The notes under the pieces: generated by a model
Told to the model about the DNA's origin: nothing
Database searches by the model: none
The model's input: the letters and a program-made list of their open reading frames with translations, nothing else
Assembly: GCA_011524525.1 (NCBI GenBank)
Contig: WTKE01000012.1
Span: 1-56,012 of the forward strand
DNA from: Bacillus sp. (in: firmicutes)
GTDB taxonomy: Bacteria; Bacillota; Bacilli; Bacillales; Cytobacillaceae
DNA length: 56,012 bases
Reading direction: 5' to 3'
Shown: positions 1 through 9,778 of the stretch, piece by piece
Numbering within the stretch: position 1 is the stretch's first letter
Layout of the letters: each line of letters opens with the position of its first letter
Position numbers and translations under genes: made by a program

Positions 1-14
1 GTAGGAATGATTGA

Positions 15-37
15 ACATCAGAGGTCTGATGTCTTTT
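15..37 (+). terminator. Hairpin ending the gene upstream of the window
   Basis: A 7-bp stem (ACATCAG / CTGATGT) with an AGGT loop is followed by CTTTTA. It probably ends the gene left of the window, which is spoIIIE in related gene orders. The T tract is short, so termination may be partial. Confidence 0.5.
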
Positions 38-60
38 AGAAATGGTTGGAGGATGCTTGC

Positions 61-786
61 ATGTCTATTAAGTCAGATAACCGACATTTGTATTTACAGG
101 TCATCGATCGCCTAAAAAAGGATATTGAGTCGGGGATATACAAAGAGAAAGAAAAGCTCCCGTCTGAATTTGACCTTGCTAAGCAGCTCGGTGTTAGCAG
201 GGCTACGCTTCGAGAAGCTCTGAGAATTCTTGAAGAGGAAAACGTCATCATTCGCCGTCATGGAGTAGGGACGTTTGTCCATGCTAAGCCTTTATTTACG
301 TCGGGAATTGAACAACTAAATAGTGTAACGAACATGATTGTTCAAGCAGGTATGAAACCAGGTACCATTTTCTTGAGCTCATCAACTCAAGGAGCTACCG
401 AAGAGGATATCCGTCGTTTTTCATGTTCTGTAGATGACGAAATTGTGGTAATGGAGAGAGTTCGAACAGCCAATGGAGAACCTGTTGTATATTGTATCGA
501 CAAAGTTCCCAACAAAATTCTGCCTGAGACCTTTTCACATGGGGAGGAATCTATCTTCAACATACTGGAAGAGGAAGCAAAACGAAATATTACATACGCA
601 GTGGCTCAAATCGAACCGATCGGTTATCACGAAAAAGTTTCTCCTATCTTAGAATGTGATCCTGAGACTGCTTTGCTTGTTTTAAAGCAAATGCATTTTG
701 ACGAAATGGATGAACCAATCCTTTTTTCGGTAAACTACTTTAGAGCCGATAAATTTAGTTTTCATGTGCTTAGAAAAAGAATATAA
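61..786 (+). CDS. ymfC: GntR/HutC-family transcriptional regulator YmfC
   Basis: This 241-residue DNA-binding repressor has a winged helix-turn-helix at about residues 8-72, with the recognition-helix motif [16 protein letters not shown]-type effector domain follows from about residue 95 to the end. The start is ATG 61 because TTGGAGGA lies 7 nt upstream; an in-frame TTG at 46 would overlap that ribosome site. It is followed by a BMP-type nucleoside ABC importer, which makes it the natural candidate regulator of that importer. Its ligand is unknown. AGGTCTGA occurs just upstream (22-29) and again within a palindrome before the transporter ATPase gene (2178-2188), a possible operator. The family assignment is firm; the target is inferred. 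Confidence 0.9.
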   Translation: MSIKSDNRHLYLQVIDRLKKDIESGIYKEKEKLPSEFDLAKQLGVSRATLREALRILEEENVIIRRHGVGTFVHAKPLFTSGIEQLNSVTNMIVQAGMKPGTIFLSSSTQGATEEDIRRFSCSVDDEIVVMERVRTANGEPVVYCIDKVPNKILPETFSHGEESIFNILEEEAKRNITYAVAQIEPIGYHEKVSPILECDPETALLVLKQMHFDEMDEPILFSVNYFRADKFSFHVLRKRI

Positions 787-876
787 TGTTCTTTAAAGAG
801 AATGAAGCTAATGTATCATCGGATTGCTAAGCGTTCTTGCTAAATCCAACAAAAATTCATAGGGGGGTTTCAAACC

Positions 877-1989
877 ATGAAAAAGCGTAAATTCGGTTTA
901 GCTCTATCATTGGTTCTTGCTGCTGGAACAATTTTAGGTGCATGTGGAAAAGCAGAAGAAGAAAACAATGCAGCTGAAGGTGGCAACACAGAAACAACAG
1001 AAGACGCATTCACAGTAGCAATGGTTACTGACGTAGGTGGAGTGGATGACAAGTCTTTCAACCAATCTGCATGGGAAGGTCTTCAAGCATATGGTGAAGA
1101 AGTGGGCCTTGAAAAAGGTAAAGATGGTTTTGACTACCTGCAATCACAATCAGATGCTGATTATTCTACAAACTTAAACACTCTTGCTCGTCAAGATTTT
1201 GATCTAGTATTCGGTATTGGTTTCCTTATGGAAGGTGCAATTAAAGAAATCGCTGCACAACAAACAGAAAGCAACTTCGCAATCGTTGATGCTCTTGTTG
1301 AGGAGCCAAATGTTGTAAGCATTATGTTTAAAGAACAAGAAGCAGCTTTCTTAGCTGGTGTAGCTGCTGCAAAAGCAACTACTTCTAATAAAATCGGTTT
1401 CCTTGGCGGAATGGAAATTCCTGTTATCGAGCGTTTTGAAACTGGATTTAAAGCTGGTGTTGCGGCTGTAAACCCTGATATCACAGTTGACGTACAATAT
1501 GCTGGTGCATTTGATAAAGCGGAAGTTGGTCAAACAATTGCTTCTAGCATGTATTCTAAAGGTATTGACGTAATCTTCCATGCAGCTGGTGGAACGGGTA
1601 ATGGTCTTTTCAAAGAAGCTCGTGACCTTAAGAAGAAAGAGCCTGAAAGACAAGTTTGGGCAATCGGTGTTGACTCTGACCAAACAGCTGAGGGTATTGT
1701 AGAAATCGATGGCAAAGAGCATAACGTTATCATTACTTCTGCACTAAAGCGTGTTGACAACGCAGTTAAAGACCTTTCTTTAAAAGCTAAAGGTGGAGAC
1801 TTCCCTGGTGGAGAAACAATCACTTACGGTTTAGCTGAAGATGGTGTTGGTCTAGCTCCAATTAATGAAGAAGTAGCAGCTAAAGCTGACATTGAAACAG
1901 CTGTTGCTGATTTCTCTGAGAAAATTAAGAACGGTGATCTTGTGATCCCATCTACTTTAGAAGAGTTAAAATCTTTCTCTGTAAAATAA
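877..1989 (+). CDS. BMP-family substrate-binding lipoprotein of a nucleoside ABC importer
   Basis: This 370-residue extracytoplasmic solute receptor resembles NupN/YufN and TmpC/PnrA-type nucleoside-binding proteins. A lipoprotein signal peptide (positive n-region, hydrophobic core, lipobox LGAC with Cys23) is followed by an acidic linker. The Bmp fold then begins near residue 44 ([17 protein letters not shown], typical of the family). GGGGGG lies just before ATG 877. A strong terminator follows, then the ATPase and two permeases, so the receptor should be made in excess over the membrane components. The substrate is inferred to be purine nucleosides such as guanosine from the family, not from visible ligand residues. 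Confidence 0.93.
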   Translation: MKKRKFGLALSLVLAAGTILGACGKAEEENNAAEGGNTETTEDAFTVAMVTDVGGVDDKSFNQSAWEGLQAYGEEVGLEKGKDGFDYLQSQSDADYSTNLNTLARQDFDLVFGIGFLMEGAIKEIAAQQTESNFAIVDALVEEPNVVSIMFKEQEAAFLAGVAAAKATTSNKIGFLGGMEIPVIERFETGFKAGVAAVNPDITVDVQYAGAFDKAEVGQTIASSMYSKGIDVIFHAAGGTGNGLFKEARDLKKKEPERQVWAIGVDSDQTAEGIVEIDGKEHNVIITSALKRVDNAVKDLSLKAKGGDFPGGETITYGLAEDGVGLAPINEEVAAKADIETAVADFSEKIKNGDLVIPSTLEELKSFSVK

Positions 1990-1999
1990 TGCTTGGACA

Positions 2000-2040
2000 A
2001 AGGAATAAGAGGATCTTTCCTACCTCTTATTCCTTTTTTA
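2000..2040 (+). terminator. Terminator between receptor and ABC ATPase genes
   Basis: A perfect 13-bp stem (2000-2012 with 2023-2035) is followed by a run of T. It separates the binding protein from the rest of the importer and probably sets unequal expression. Confidence 0.9.
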
Positions 2041-2177
2041 AGGGAAAAAGTAGAAATGGAACTGAAGGGTAGAATCGTTTCTACGTTTCATTTGCATTTT
2101 TATTATTAGGGGAATTTACCCAAAAATAATAGGTCATACTACATGCTTGGGATACCAAGTTTTTTAAAAATTGCTAA

Positions 2178-2188
2178 AGGTCTGACCT
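2178..2188. promoter_or_regulatory. Candidate operator for the GntR-type regulator
   Basis: AGGTCTGACCT is an 11-bp palindrome 52 nt before the ATPase start. Its left part repeats at 22-29 upstream of ymfC. HutC-type regulators often bind short palindromes with GGTC/GACC arms. This is an inference from motif and position only. Confidence 0.35.
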
Positions 2189-2240
2189 CTTACTTTTACG
2201 AATAATTTGCTTAAACTATGAGCAAGGAGTGAGAAGAGAA

Positions 2241-3776
2241 ATGGAATATGTTATTGAAATGCTAGGTATCCGTAAAGAATTCCCTGGAATCGTCGCAAAC
2301 GATAATATTACCTTGCAACTAAAGCAAGGGGAAATTCATGCATTGCTTGGTGAAAACGGTGCAGGAAAATCAACATTAATGAATGTGCTTTTTGGTTTAT
2401 ATCAGCCAGAACAAGGGGAGATTCGTGTTCGAGGCAACGCGGTAAAGATTACGAACCCCAATATTGCTAATGATTTAGGAATTGGAATGGTTCATCAGCA
2501 TTTTATGCTAGTAGACAAGTTTACGGTAACAGAAAATATTATCCTTGGTAAGGAAACAAAATCAGGTTTAAAGATTGATTTGAAGAAGGCTGAGCAAGAA
2601 GTAAGAAATATCTCCGAGCGCTATGGGCTAGCGGTTGATCCCCAAGCGAAAATCGCTGATATTTCTGTTGGAATGCAACAAAGAGTAGAAATATTGAAAA
2701 CGCTCTATAGAGGAGCTGAAATCTTGATTTTTGATGAGCCAACAGCTGTTTTGACTCCTCAGGAAATCAAAGAGCTTATACAAATTATGAAAACGCTTAT
2801 TAAAGAGGGCAAGTCAATCATTCTAATTACTCATAAGCTTAAAGAAATCATGGAAGTATGTGACCGTTGTACCGTTATCCGTAAGGGTGTTGGGATTGGT
2901 ACAGTAAATGTAAGTGAAACAAATCCAAATGAACTTGCAAGCTTGATGGTTGGACGTGAAGTGACCTTTAAAACAGAAAAATCAGATGCAAAGCCTGCTC
3001 AGAATGTTCTAGAGATAAATGGTTTGGTAGTGAAGGATTCAAGGGGCCTAACAGCAGTAAATAACTTAAATCTTAATGTTAAGGCTGGAGAAATTCTTGG
3101 TATTGCAGGTGTTGATGGAAATGGTCAAACGGAGTTAATTGAAGCGATTTCTGGATTGCGGAAATCAGAAGGTGGTTCAATCCAGCTGAATGGGAAAGAG
3201 ATTCGAAATCTTTCACCTCGAAAAATAACGGAGGCTGGTACAGGGCATATACCGCAGGACCGCCATAAGCACGGACTCGTTTTAGATTTTCCTATTGGGG
3301 AAAACATGGTGCTGCAAACATACTATAAATCACCATTTTCAAAAGCCGGTGTTTTAAACTATAAACAAATCTATCAAAAAGCAAAATCACTTATTCAAGA
3401 GTTCGATGTTCGTACACCAAGTGAATTTACACTTGCGAGAGCTTTATCTGGGGGGAACCAACAAAAAGCGATCATCGGGCGTGAAGTGGATCGGAATCCG
3501 GACTTGCTCATAGCAGCTCAGCCTACACGTGGACTTGACGTTGGGGCAATTGAGTTTATTCATAAGCGACTAATTGAACAACGAGACAATGGTAAAGCAG
3601 TATTATTACTATCCTTTGAACTTGATGAAATTCTTAATGTAAGTGACCGAATTGCGGTTATTTACGAAGGGGAAATCGTTGCTATTGTAAATCCAAAGGA
3701 AACAACGGAACAGGAACTTGGATTACTAATGGCTGGTTCCAAACAGAAGGAAGTAGGTGAACAAACAAATGTCTAA
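2241..3776 (+). CDS. ABC importer ATP-binding protein, two nucleotide-binding domains (NupO-like)
   Basis: This 511-residue cytoplasmic ATPase has two fused nucleotide-binding domains, as in ribose/nucleoside-type importers. Domain 1 has Walker A GENGAGKST, signature VGMQQRVEIL and Walker B LIFDEPTAVL. Domain 2 has a degenerate Walker A (GVDGNGQTEL), signature LSGGNQQK and LLIAAQPTRGLD, where Gln replaces the catalytic acidic residue. Such asymmetry is usual for this family. The start chosen is ATG 2241 with AAGGAG about 11 nt upstream; an in-frame GTG at 2229 overlaps the ribosome site. It overlaps the first permease gene by 8 nt. Confidence 0.93.
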   Translation: MEYVIEMLGIRKEFPGIVANDNITLQLKQGEIHALLGENGAGKSTLMNVLFGLYQPEQGEIRVRGNAVKITNPNIANDLGIGMVHQHFMLVDKFTVTENIILGKETKSGLKIDLKKAEQEVRNISERYGLAVDPQAKIADISVGMQQRVEILKTLYRGAEILIFDEPTAVLTPQEIKELIQIMKTLIKEGKSIILITHKLKEIMEVCDRCTVIRKGVGIGTVNVSETNPNELASLMVGREVTFKTEKSDAKPAQNVLEINGLVVKDSRGLTAVNNLNLNVKAGEILGIAGVDGNGQTELIEAISGLRKSEGGSIQLNGKEIRNLSPRKITEAGTGHIPQDRHKHGLVLDFPIGENMVLQTYYKSPFSKAGVLNYKQIYQKAKSLIQEFDVRTPSEFTLARALSGGNQQKAIIGREVDRNPDLLIAAQPTRGLDVGAIEFIHKRLIEQRDNGKAVLLLSFELDEILNVSDRIAVIYEGEIVAIVNPKETTEQELGLLMAGSKQKEVGEQTNV

Positions 3777-4815
3777 TCAAGTGAAAAATATTATTGTTCC
3801 TATCATGGCTGTCATATTAGGGATGTTAGTAGGAACCATTATTATGATTGTGACAGGCTACGATGCTGTAGCTGCATTTACAGCTCTTTGGAACGGTGCA
3901 TTTGGAGAAATTTATTACACTGGGGAAGTAATCCGTCAGGTAACTCCGCTTATTTTGGCCGGTTTATCCGTTGCATTTGCCTTCCGTACGGGTCTTTTCA
4001 ATATTGGAGTGGAAGGACAGTTAATAGTAGGCTGGTTGGCAGCTGTTTGGGTTGGAGTAGCGTTTGATCTTCCTCCTGTTATTCATACACTCGTAGCAGT
4101 TATTGCAGCAGGAGTTGCAGGTGCACTATGGGCATTTATTCCGGGTCTATTAAAAGCAAAGTTCCGTGTACACGAAGTAATCGTTACGATCATGTTAAAT
4201 TATACTGCACTTCACGTGACAAACTATATTATTCGTACCGTTCTATCTGAAAAAAGTGATCGTACAGAAATGATTAAGGACACAGCAACATTACGTTCTT
4301 CTTTCTTAGAAGGATTAACTGACTATTCACGCTTGCATTGGGGAATCGTAATTGCATTAATCGGTGTATTTATTATGTGGTTCCTACTTGAAAAGACAAC
4401 TCGTGGATACGAATTACGTTCAGTTGGATTCAACCAGCATGCATCTCACTACGCTGGTATGAATGTTGATAAAAATATTATTCTTTCTATGGTTATCTCA
4501 GGTGCTTTTGCTGGACTAGCTGGAGCTATGGAAGGTCTAGGAACATTTGGTTATGCATCTATTAAAGGTGGTTTCACGGGAGTTGGATTCGATGGAATTG
4601 CTGTTGCTCTTCTTGGTGGAAATGGACCTATCGGTGTTATTCTAGCAGCATTACTTTTCGGAGCATTAAAAGTTGGGGCTTTAAACATGCCTCTTGAAGC
4701 AGGGGTTCCAAATGAACTTGTAGATATTATTATTGCATTAATCGTGTTCTTTGTTGCAGCAAGTTATATGATTCGTCTGTTTATTGATCGTATTAGTAAA
4801 AAGGGGGTGAAGTAA
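3769..4815 (+). CDS. ABC importer permease 1 (NupP-like)
   Basis: This 348-residue inner-membrane permease of the BPD_transp_2 family (nucleoside/branched-chain type) has about 8-10 hydrophobic segments. Its central segment, AFRTGLFNIGVEGQL, is characteristic of the family. ATG 3769 is preferred over in-frame GTG 3757 because AGGTG at 3755-3759 is well placed for it. The gene overlaps the end of the ATPase gene, so translation is probably coupled. It should form the translocation channel with the second permease. Confidence 0.92.
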   Translation: MSNQVKNIIVPIMAVILGMLVGTIIMIVTGYDAVAAFTALWNGAFGEIYYTGEVIRQVTPLILAGLSVAFAFRTGLFNIGVEGQLIVGWLAAVWVGVAFDLPPVIHTLVAVIAAGVAGALWAFIPGLLKAKFRVHEVIVTIMLNYTALHVTNYIIRTVLSEKSDRTEMIKDTATLRSSFLEGLTDYSRLHWGIVIALIGVFIMWFLLEKTTRGYELRSVGFNQHASHYAGMNVDKNIILSMVISGAFAGLAGAMEGLGTFGYASIKGGFTGVGFDGIAVALLGGNGPIGVILAALLFGALKVGALNMPLEAGVPNELVDIIIALIVFFVAASYMIRLFIDRISKKGVK

Positions 4816-5775
4816 GTGGGATTCATGGATATTTTATATATCGTAATACCTTCTACTTTACTTTGGGCAGCACCACTTATTTTCACTGCGTTAGGCGGTA
4901 ACTTCTCAGAACGTTCAGGAATCGTTAACATTGGACTTGAAGGTTTAATGGTAATCGGTGCATTTACAGCTATCGTATTTAACCTTGCTTTTGACCAGAC
5001 ACTCGGTAATTTAACTCCTTGGATTTCGTTATTAGTGGCAATGGTTGTTGGAGCGCTATTATCCGTTTTACATGCCGTTGCATCCATTACATTCCGAGCT
5101 GACCAGACCGTTTCTGGGGTGGCAATTAATCTTTTGGCAGTGGGTGCAGCACTTTTCCTTGTTAAGCTTTTTTATGGCAAAGGCCAAACAGATATCATTC
5201 AAAAGGGCTTTAGTAAAATAGATATTCCTGTCTTAAGCGATATCCCTGTTTTAGGAAAATTATTCTTTTCTAATACGTACTACACCTCATTTGTGGCGAT
5301 TTTGGTAGCGTTTATCGCATGGTTTGTGATGTTTAAAACACCGTTTGGTCTTCGCCTTCGTGCTGTAGGGGAGCATCCAATGGCAGCAGACACGATGGGG
5401 ATTAATGTGACAAGAATGAGATATATCGGAGTGATCATCTCCGGAGCACTTGGAGGAATTGGTGGAGGAGTATATGCTCAGTCCATTTCATCTGATTTCA
5501 GTCACGCGACGATTTCCGGACAAGGTTTCATGGCGCTAGCGGCATTAATATTTGGTAAGTGGCATCCGCTTGGAGCAATGGGCGCGGCGTTATTCTTCGG
5601 ATTCGCACAAAGCTTAAGTATCATTGGCTCAAGCTTACCATTATTAGAAAATATCCCGAATGTATACTTGCTAATCGCTCCTTACATCTTAACAATCCTA
5701 GCATTAACAGGATTCATCGGAAGAGCAGAAGGACCAAAAGCACTTGGAACACCTTATATTAAAGGGAATAGATAA
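4816..5775 (+). CDS. ABC importer permease 2 (NupQ-like)
   Basis: This 319-residue membrane permease pairs with the preceding one. It has the family motif GGNFSERSGIVNIGLEGLM near residues 28-46 and repeated Gly-rich transmembrane segments. GTG 4816 starts immediately after the previous stop, with AAGGGGGTGA 8 nt upstream. It is the last gene of the importer operon and is followed by a terminator. Confidence 0.92.
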   Translation: MGFMDILYIVIPSTLLWAAPLIFTALGGNFSERSGIVNIGLEGLMVIGAFTAIVFNLAFDQTLGNLTPWISLLVAMVVGALLSVLHAVASITFRADQTVSGVAINLLAVGAALFLVKLFYGKGQTDIIQKGFSKIDIPVLSDIPVLGKLFFSNTYYTSFVAILVAFIAWFVMFKTPFGLRLRAVGEHPMAADTMGINVTRMRYIGVIISGALGGIGGGVYAQSISSDFSHATISGQGFMALAALIFGKWHPLGAMGAALFFGFAQSLSIIGSSLPLLENIPNVYLLIAPYILTILALTGFIGRAEGPKALGTPYIKGNR

Positions 5776-5802
5776 ATCTCCGTTCTTACGGAGATTTTTT
5801 TT
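5774..5802 (+). terminator. Terminator of the nucleoside importer operon
   Basis: A 9-bp stem (AAATCTCCG / CGGAGATTT) with a 6-nt loop is followed by eight T. It begins inside the stop codon of the permease gene. Confidence 0.9.
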
Positions 5803-5918
5803 GTCTTTGCTATTCTACTAACTTTTGTTAAATTTTCGAACATTTGTATAATTTTAATGTTCAGTCTACAAGAATATGGTAAAATAGGGATAATCCATTC
5901 GATAGAAGAGGTTTTAAT

Positions 5919-7004
5919 ATGAGGTTGTCATTATACTTAGACGATTATGAGACGGAAAAGATTTTTTCTTATTTACGTTGGATTTTTTTATTTGTAGCTG
6001 TAGTATTATTTTATTCGCCATTTTTTTCAGAATTATTAGAGCTCGAACATCGTACATTCCCGCTCCTACTGACAGTTGGAATTACCTATATGGTATGCAC
6101 TCAAATTGCATTTTTGAAACTTGAACCTCAGAATCCGTATTTTCATCTATTAACAAAAGCGGGTATTATCTTTGACTACATAGCTGTGATTTGGCTCCTA
6201 GCATTGTCTGGTGGTGTAACGAGTCCGTTATTCCCTATATTTTATTTAATCATTATGCACGCGACTATCTATTGGTACACAAAAGGAGCATTTATTTCAT
6301 CAGCTAGTTCTACAATAGGGTATACGATTATTCTGTTTACGGAACAAAATATAACGCCACTAATTTTGACCATTTTTGCACTTAATGTTGCATTTATTTG
6401 GATTGTTGGATTATTTGGTTCCATGTTAGTTTTACGTGAAAGAAAACACTTGAAGCAAAAGGAAATTTATTATGAACTAATGATTACCGATTACTTAACG
6501 GGTTTATATAATCACCGTAGTTTTCAGGAAGAAATGAAAAACCAGAAGGAAGAGAAGGATCCATTTATATTATTGATGTCAGATATTGATCATTTTAAAA
6601 GAATCAATGATCGGTATGGCCATATAGCTGGAGACGAGGTTCTGGCAGAAATCGGAAAGCTTTTCAAAGAGTGTTCAAATCAAGCTGGTGGAGAGGCCTT
6701 CCGTTATGGTGGAGAAGAGTTCGCAATTATTCTACCAAATCTAAGTGATCATGATTTGAAAACGTTTTTTACAGATATCTATGATAAAATGAATGCATTA
6801 ACATTTAATGGCTGTATGAGCAAAGTAACGATGAGCTTTGGTGTCGCATATTCTGAGCATCACCGTGAGGATGAAGATTTACTAGCAGTTGCAGATTGCC
6901 TCTTGTATGAAGCCAAGAAAAAAGGAAAGAACCAAGCGATATTTGATACGGGATTTGTCTACCGAAACACCTATCTCCCTCACCAAATTTCTTCACTGAT
7001 TTAA
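5919..7004 (+). CDS. Membrane-anchored diguanylate cyclase (GGDEF)
   Basis: This 361-residue protein is predicted to make cyclic di-GMP from GTP. About five or six hydrophobic segments fill residues 15-180, with no recognisable extracellular sensor domain. The GGDEF domain follows from about residue 188 (DYLTGLYNHRSF) to 340, with the active-site signature GGEEF intact and the metal-binding DIDHFKRIND segment present. The usual RxxD product-inhibition site is not evident. The gene stands alone between two terminators. I do not recognise a one-to-one B. subtilis counterpart, so no symbol is given. Confidence 0.9.
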   Translation: MRLSLYLDDYETEKIFSYLRWIFLFVAVVLFYSPFFSELLELEHRTFPLLLTVGITYMVCTQIAFLKLEPQNPYFHLLTKAGIIFDYIAVIWLLALSGGVTSPLFPIFYLIIMHATIYWYTKGAFISSASSTIGYTIILFTEQNITPLILTIFALNVAFIWIVGLFGSMLVLRERKHLKQKEIYYELMITDYLTGLYNHRSFQEEMKNQKEEKDPFILLMSDIDHFKRINDRYGHIAGDEVLAEIGKLFKECSNQAGGEAFRYGGEEFAIILPNLSDHDLKTFFTDIYDKMNALTFNGCMSKVTMSFGVAYSEHHREDEDLLAVADCLLYEAKKKGKNQAIFDTGFVYRNTYLPHQISSLI

Positions 7005-7030
7005 ACCTCCAAGTACTGGAGGTTTTTTTG
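7003..7030 (+). terminator. Terminator after the diguanylate cyclase gene
   Basis: A 9-bp stem (AAACCTCCA / TGGAGGTTT) with loop AGTAC and a T run overlaps the stop codon. Confidence 0.92.
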
Positions 7031-7159
7031 CATATGTTTCCCTTCAATACCAAAAGTTGATAACGGTTTGTCCAAAAGGGTATAGTATATCTAAATACAT
7101 TGCGTATCACAAGATGGGAAAGCTATTTACGAGCACATAATGTAAAGGAGGATGGAAAT

Positions 7160-8437
7160 ATGGCAGTGGTTTCTGAAACGATTAAAGAAATGAGCGGTAT
7201 CAAGCTACATATGGTGAAAACAGATAAATTTAAGACAAATACGATTATTTTTAAAATGAAAGCTCCTCTACAAAAAGAGAACGTAACAAAACGTGCATTG
7301 CTTCCTAATGTACTTCAAAGTAATTCCAAAAAATTTCCTACTACAGGACAGCTTCGAGGGTATTTAGATGAATTGTATGGAGCAACTTTTTATATTGATT
7401 TAGGGAAAAAAGGTGAATATCATACAATTAGTTTTGCGATGGAAGTAGCCAATGAACGCTTCCTTTCTGATCCAACTCCACTTTTAAAAACGGCAATTGA
7501 CTTTCTTGTGGAAGTTTTAACGAATCCAAATGTGGTAGACGGTGAATTTCATAAGGAGACATTGGAGAAGGAAAAACGCAGCCTAAAGCAAAGAATTCAA
7601 TCCATCTATGATGATAAAATGAAGTATTCAAACAATAGGTTAATTGAAGAAATGTGTAAGGAGGAACCTTACTCTCTGCATGTTCACGGAAAAGAATCTG
7701 AAGTGGATGTTATTAGCGGGAAAGATCTTTATGATTATTACAAAAAAGCATTAGCTGAAGATGAACTCAATTTATATATTATCGGTGATATAGAAGAACA
7801 AGAAGTAGAACAAATGGTACATGAAAAATTCACTTTCTCATCCAGAACTCCCCAAGTTGTGGAGAAAAAACAACCAGCGCAGGTAGAGGAAAAAGTCATT
7901 AAGGAAGAACAAGATGTTAAGCAAGGAAAATTAAATATTGGGTACCGAACAAATGTAGCATATGGAGATCCAGATTATTTTGCCCTTCAAGTATTTAATG
8001 GTGTGTACGGTGGATTCTCACATTCCAAGTTATTTATTAATGTGCGTGAGAAAGCGAGTCTTGCTTACTATGCTGCTAGTCGGGTGGAAAGTCATAAAGG
8101 GTTGCTGATGGTAATGTCTGGAATTGATAATAGCAATTTTGAGAAAGCAGTCTCAATCATAAAAGAGCAGATGCAAGCCATGAAAAATGGAGACTTTTCA
8201 GATGATGATTTGATTCAAACGAAGGCAGTGATTAAAAATCAACTACTTGAAACGCTTGATACAGCACGTGGAATGGTTGAAATTCTTTATCATAATGTAG
8301 TGGCAGGACAACAAATTCAGCTAGATGAATGGTTACAGAGAATCGAGACTGTGACGAAGGAAGAGGTCGTAGAGGTTGCTAATAAAATTCAACTCGATAC
8401 GATTTATTTCTTATCGGGAACGGGGGCGACGAAGTAA
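7160..8437 (+). CDS. ymfF: Pitrilysin-like protein YmfF
   Basis: This 425-residue protein of the M16 peptidase fold lacks the zinc motif HxxEH that its neighbour YmfH carries. It is probably the non-catalytic half of a heterodimeric M16 peptidase. ATG 7160 has a perfect AAAGGAGG 8 nt upstream; longer in-frame starts lack ribosome sites. The gene overlaps ymfH by one base (TAATG), which suggests coupled translation. The cellular substrate is unknown. Confidence 0.92.
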   Translation: MAVVSETIKEMSGIKLHMVKTDKFKTNTIIFKMKAPLQKENVTKRALLPNVLQSNSKKFPTTGQLRGYLDELYGATFYIDLGKKGEYHTISFAMEVANERFLSDPTPLLKTAIDFLVEVLTNPNVVDGEFHKETLEKEKRSLKQRIQSIYDDKMKYSNNRLIEEMCKEEPYSLHVHGKESEVDVISGKDLYDYYKKALAEDELNLYIIGDIEEQEVEQMVHEKFTFSSRTPQVVEKKQPAQVEEKVIKEEQDVKQGKLNIGYRTNVAYGDPDYFALQVFNGVYGGFSHSKLFINVREKASLAYYAASRVESHKGLLMVMSGIDNSNFEKAVSIIKEQMQAMKNGDFSDDDLIQTKAVIKNQLLETLDTARGMVEILYHNVVAGQQIQLDEWLQRIETVTKEEVVEVANKIQLDTIYFLSGTGATK

Positions 8438-9729
8438 TGGAAAAGATCTCATTTGATCAGCTTCAAGAGGAACTTTACCACGAGAAGTTAGAAAATGGTT
8501 TAGAGGTATACATTCTTCCGAAAAAAGGGTTTAACAAAACCTATGCAACTTTTACTACCAAATATGGATCCATTGATAACCATTTTGTACCTGCAGGGAA
8601 AAAAGAGCTTGTGAAGGTTCCGGATGGGATTGCCCACTTTTTAGAGCACAAGCTTTTTGAAAAAGAAGATGGCGATGTGTTCCAGCAATTTAGTCGTCAA
8701 GGGGCATCAGCGAATGCCTTTACATCTTTCACAAGAACTGCATATCTTTTTTCCAGTACGTCAGACGTAGAGAAAAATCTAGAAACTTTAATCGACTTTG
8801 TCCAGTATCCTTATTTCTCTGAAAAAACGGTGGAAAAAGAAAAAGGTATTATTGGTCAAGAAATTGATATGTATGATGATAATCCAGACTGGCGCTTGTA
8901 TTTTGGAGCGATTCAAAACCTATTTGAAAATCACCCAGTGAAGATTGACATCGCAGGGACAAAAGATTCAATTGCTGAAATTACAAAGGATATGTTGTAT
9001 GAGTGCTATCATACCTTCTATCACCCAAGTAATATGCTGTTGTTTATCGTTGGTCCTGTTCAGGTTGAGGAAATCATGAAGCAGATTAAAGATAACCAGT
9101 CAAAGAAGACCTTCCCTTCGCAAGTAGAAATTGAACGTAAATTTGATAGTGAAAAGGAAGATGTATCCGAAAAGAAATTAGTCCTGCCTATGAACGTACA
9201 TTCTTCTAAATGCTTAGTGAGTATAAAAGCTACTGACACGGAAAAACAAGGCGAGGAAATGCTAAAACAGGAACTAACAACAAATGTGTTACTGGAGTTA
9301 TTGTTTGGAAGAAGTAGTGGAAATTATGATAAGCTTTACAGCAGTGGACTTATTGATGATTCCTTCTCTTTTGATTATACGCAAGAGAAAGGGTTTGGCT
9401 TCGCGATGATTGGCGGGGACACAAATAATCCAGATCAACTAGCCAATGAAATAAAAAGAATGTTAGAAGAAGAAAAAAGCTCAAGTAAGATTACGGTAGA
9501 AAGCTTAGAGCGTACGAAGAAGAAAAAAATTGGTGCGTTTCTCCGAGCTGTTAATTCACCTGAGTACATTGCTAATCAATTTACACGATATGCATTTAAC
9601 GATATGAATTTGTTTGATGTTGTACCAGTATTAGAAGCAATAAAAATTGAGGATGTACACCATGTAGCTGAAAATTTAATTTCCGAAAATCGAATGGCTA
9701 TTTGCCAAGTAGTGCCAAAAGCTAATTAA
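8437..9729 (+). CDS. ymfH: M16-family zinc peptidase YmfH
   Basis: This 430-residue inverzincin-type metallopeptidase has the catalytic motif HFLEH near residue 67 (GIAHFLEHKLFEK). A downstream Glu around residue 147 (EKGIIGQEIDMY) probably completes the zinc site. It pairs with YmfF and is followed by a terminator. The reaction is inferred to be peptide hydrolysis in the cytoplasm, as no signal peptide is visible. Confidence 0.93.
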   Translation: MEKISFDQLQEELYHEKLENGLEVYILPKKGFNKTYATFTTKYGSIDNHFVPAGKKELVKVPDGIAHFLEHKLFEKEDGDVFQQFSRQGASANAFTSFTRTAYLFSSTSDVEKNLETLIDFVQYPYFSEKTVEKEKGIIGQEIDMYDDNPDWRLYFGAIQNLFENHPVKIDIAGTKDSIAEITKDMLYECYHTFYHPSNMLLFIVGPVQVEEIMKQIKDNQSKKTFPSQVEIERKFDSEKEDVSEKKLVLPMNVHSSKCLVSIKATDTEKQGEEMLKQELTTNVLLELLFGRSSGNYDKLYSSGLIDDSFSFDYTQEKGFGFAMIGGDTNNPDQLANEIKRMLEEEKSSSKITVESLERTKKKKIGAFLRAVNSPEYIANQFTRYAFNDMNLFDVVPVLEAIKIEDVHHVAENLISENRMAICQVVPKAN

Positions 9730-9733
9730 AGTG

Positions 9734-9759
9734 AGGCGTCGTTTATCGACGCCTTTTTG
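9734..9759 (+). terminator. Terminator after ymfH
   Basis: An 8-bp stem (AGGCGTCG / CGACGCCT) with loop TTTAT is followed by TTTTTG. Confidence 0.88.
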
Positions 9760-9778
9760 TTGAAGTGAGGAGAAGCTA

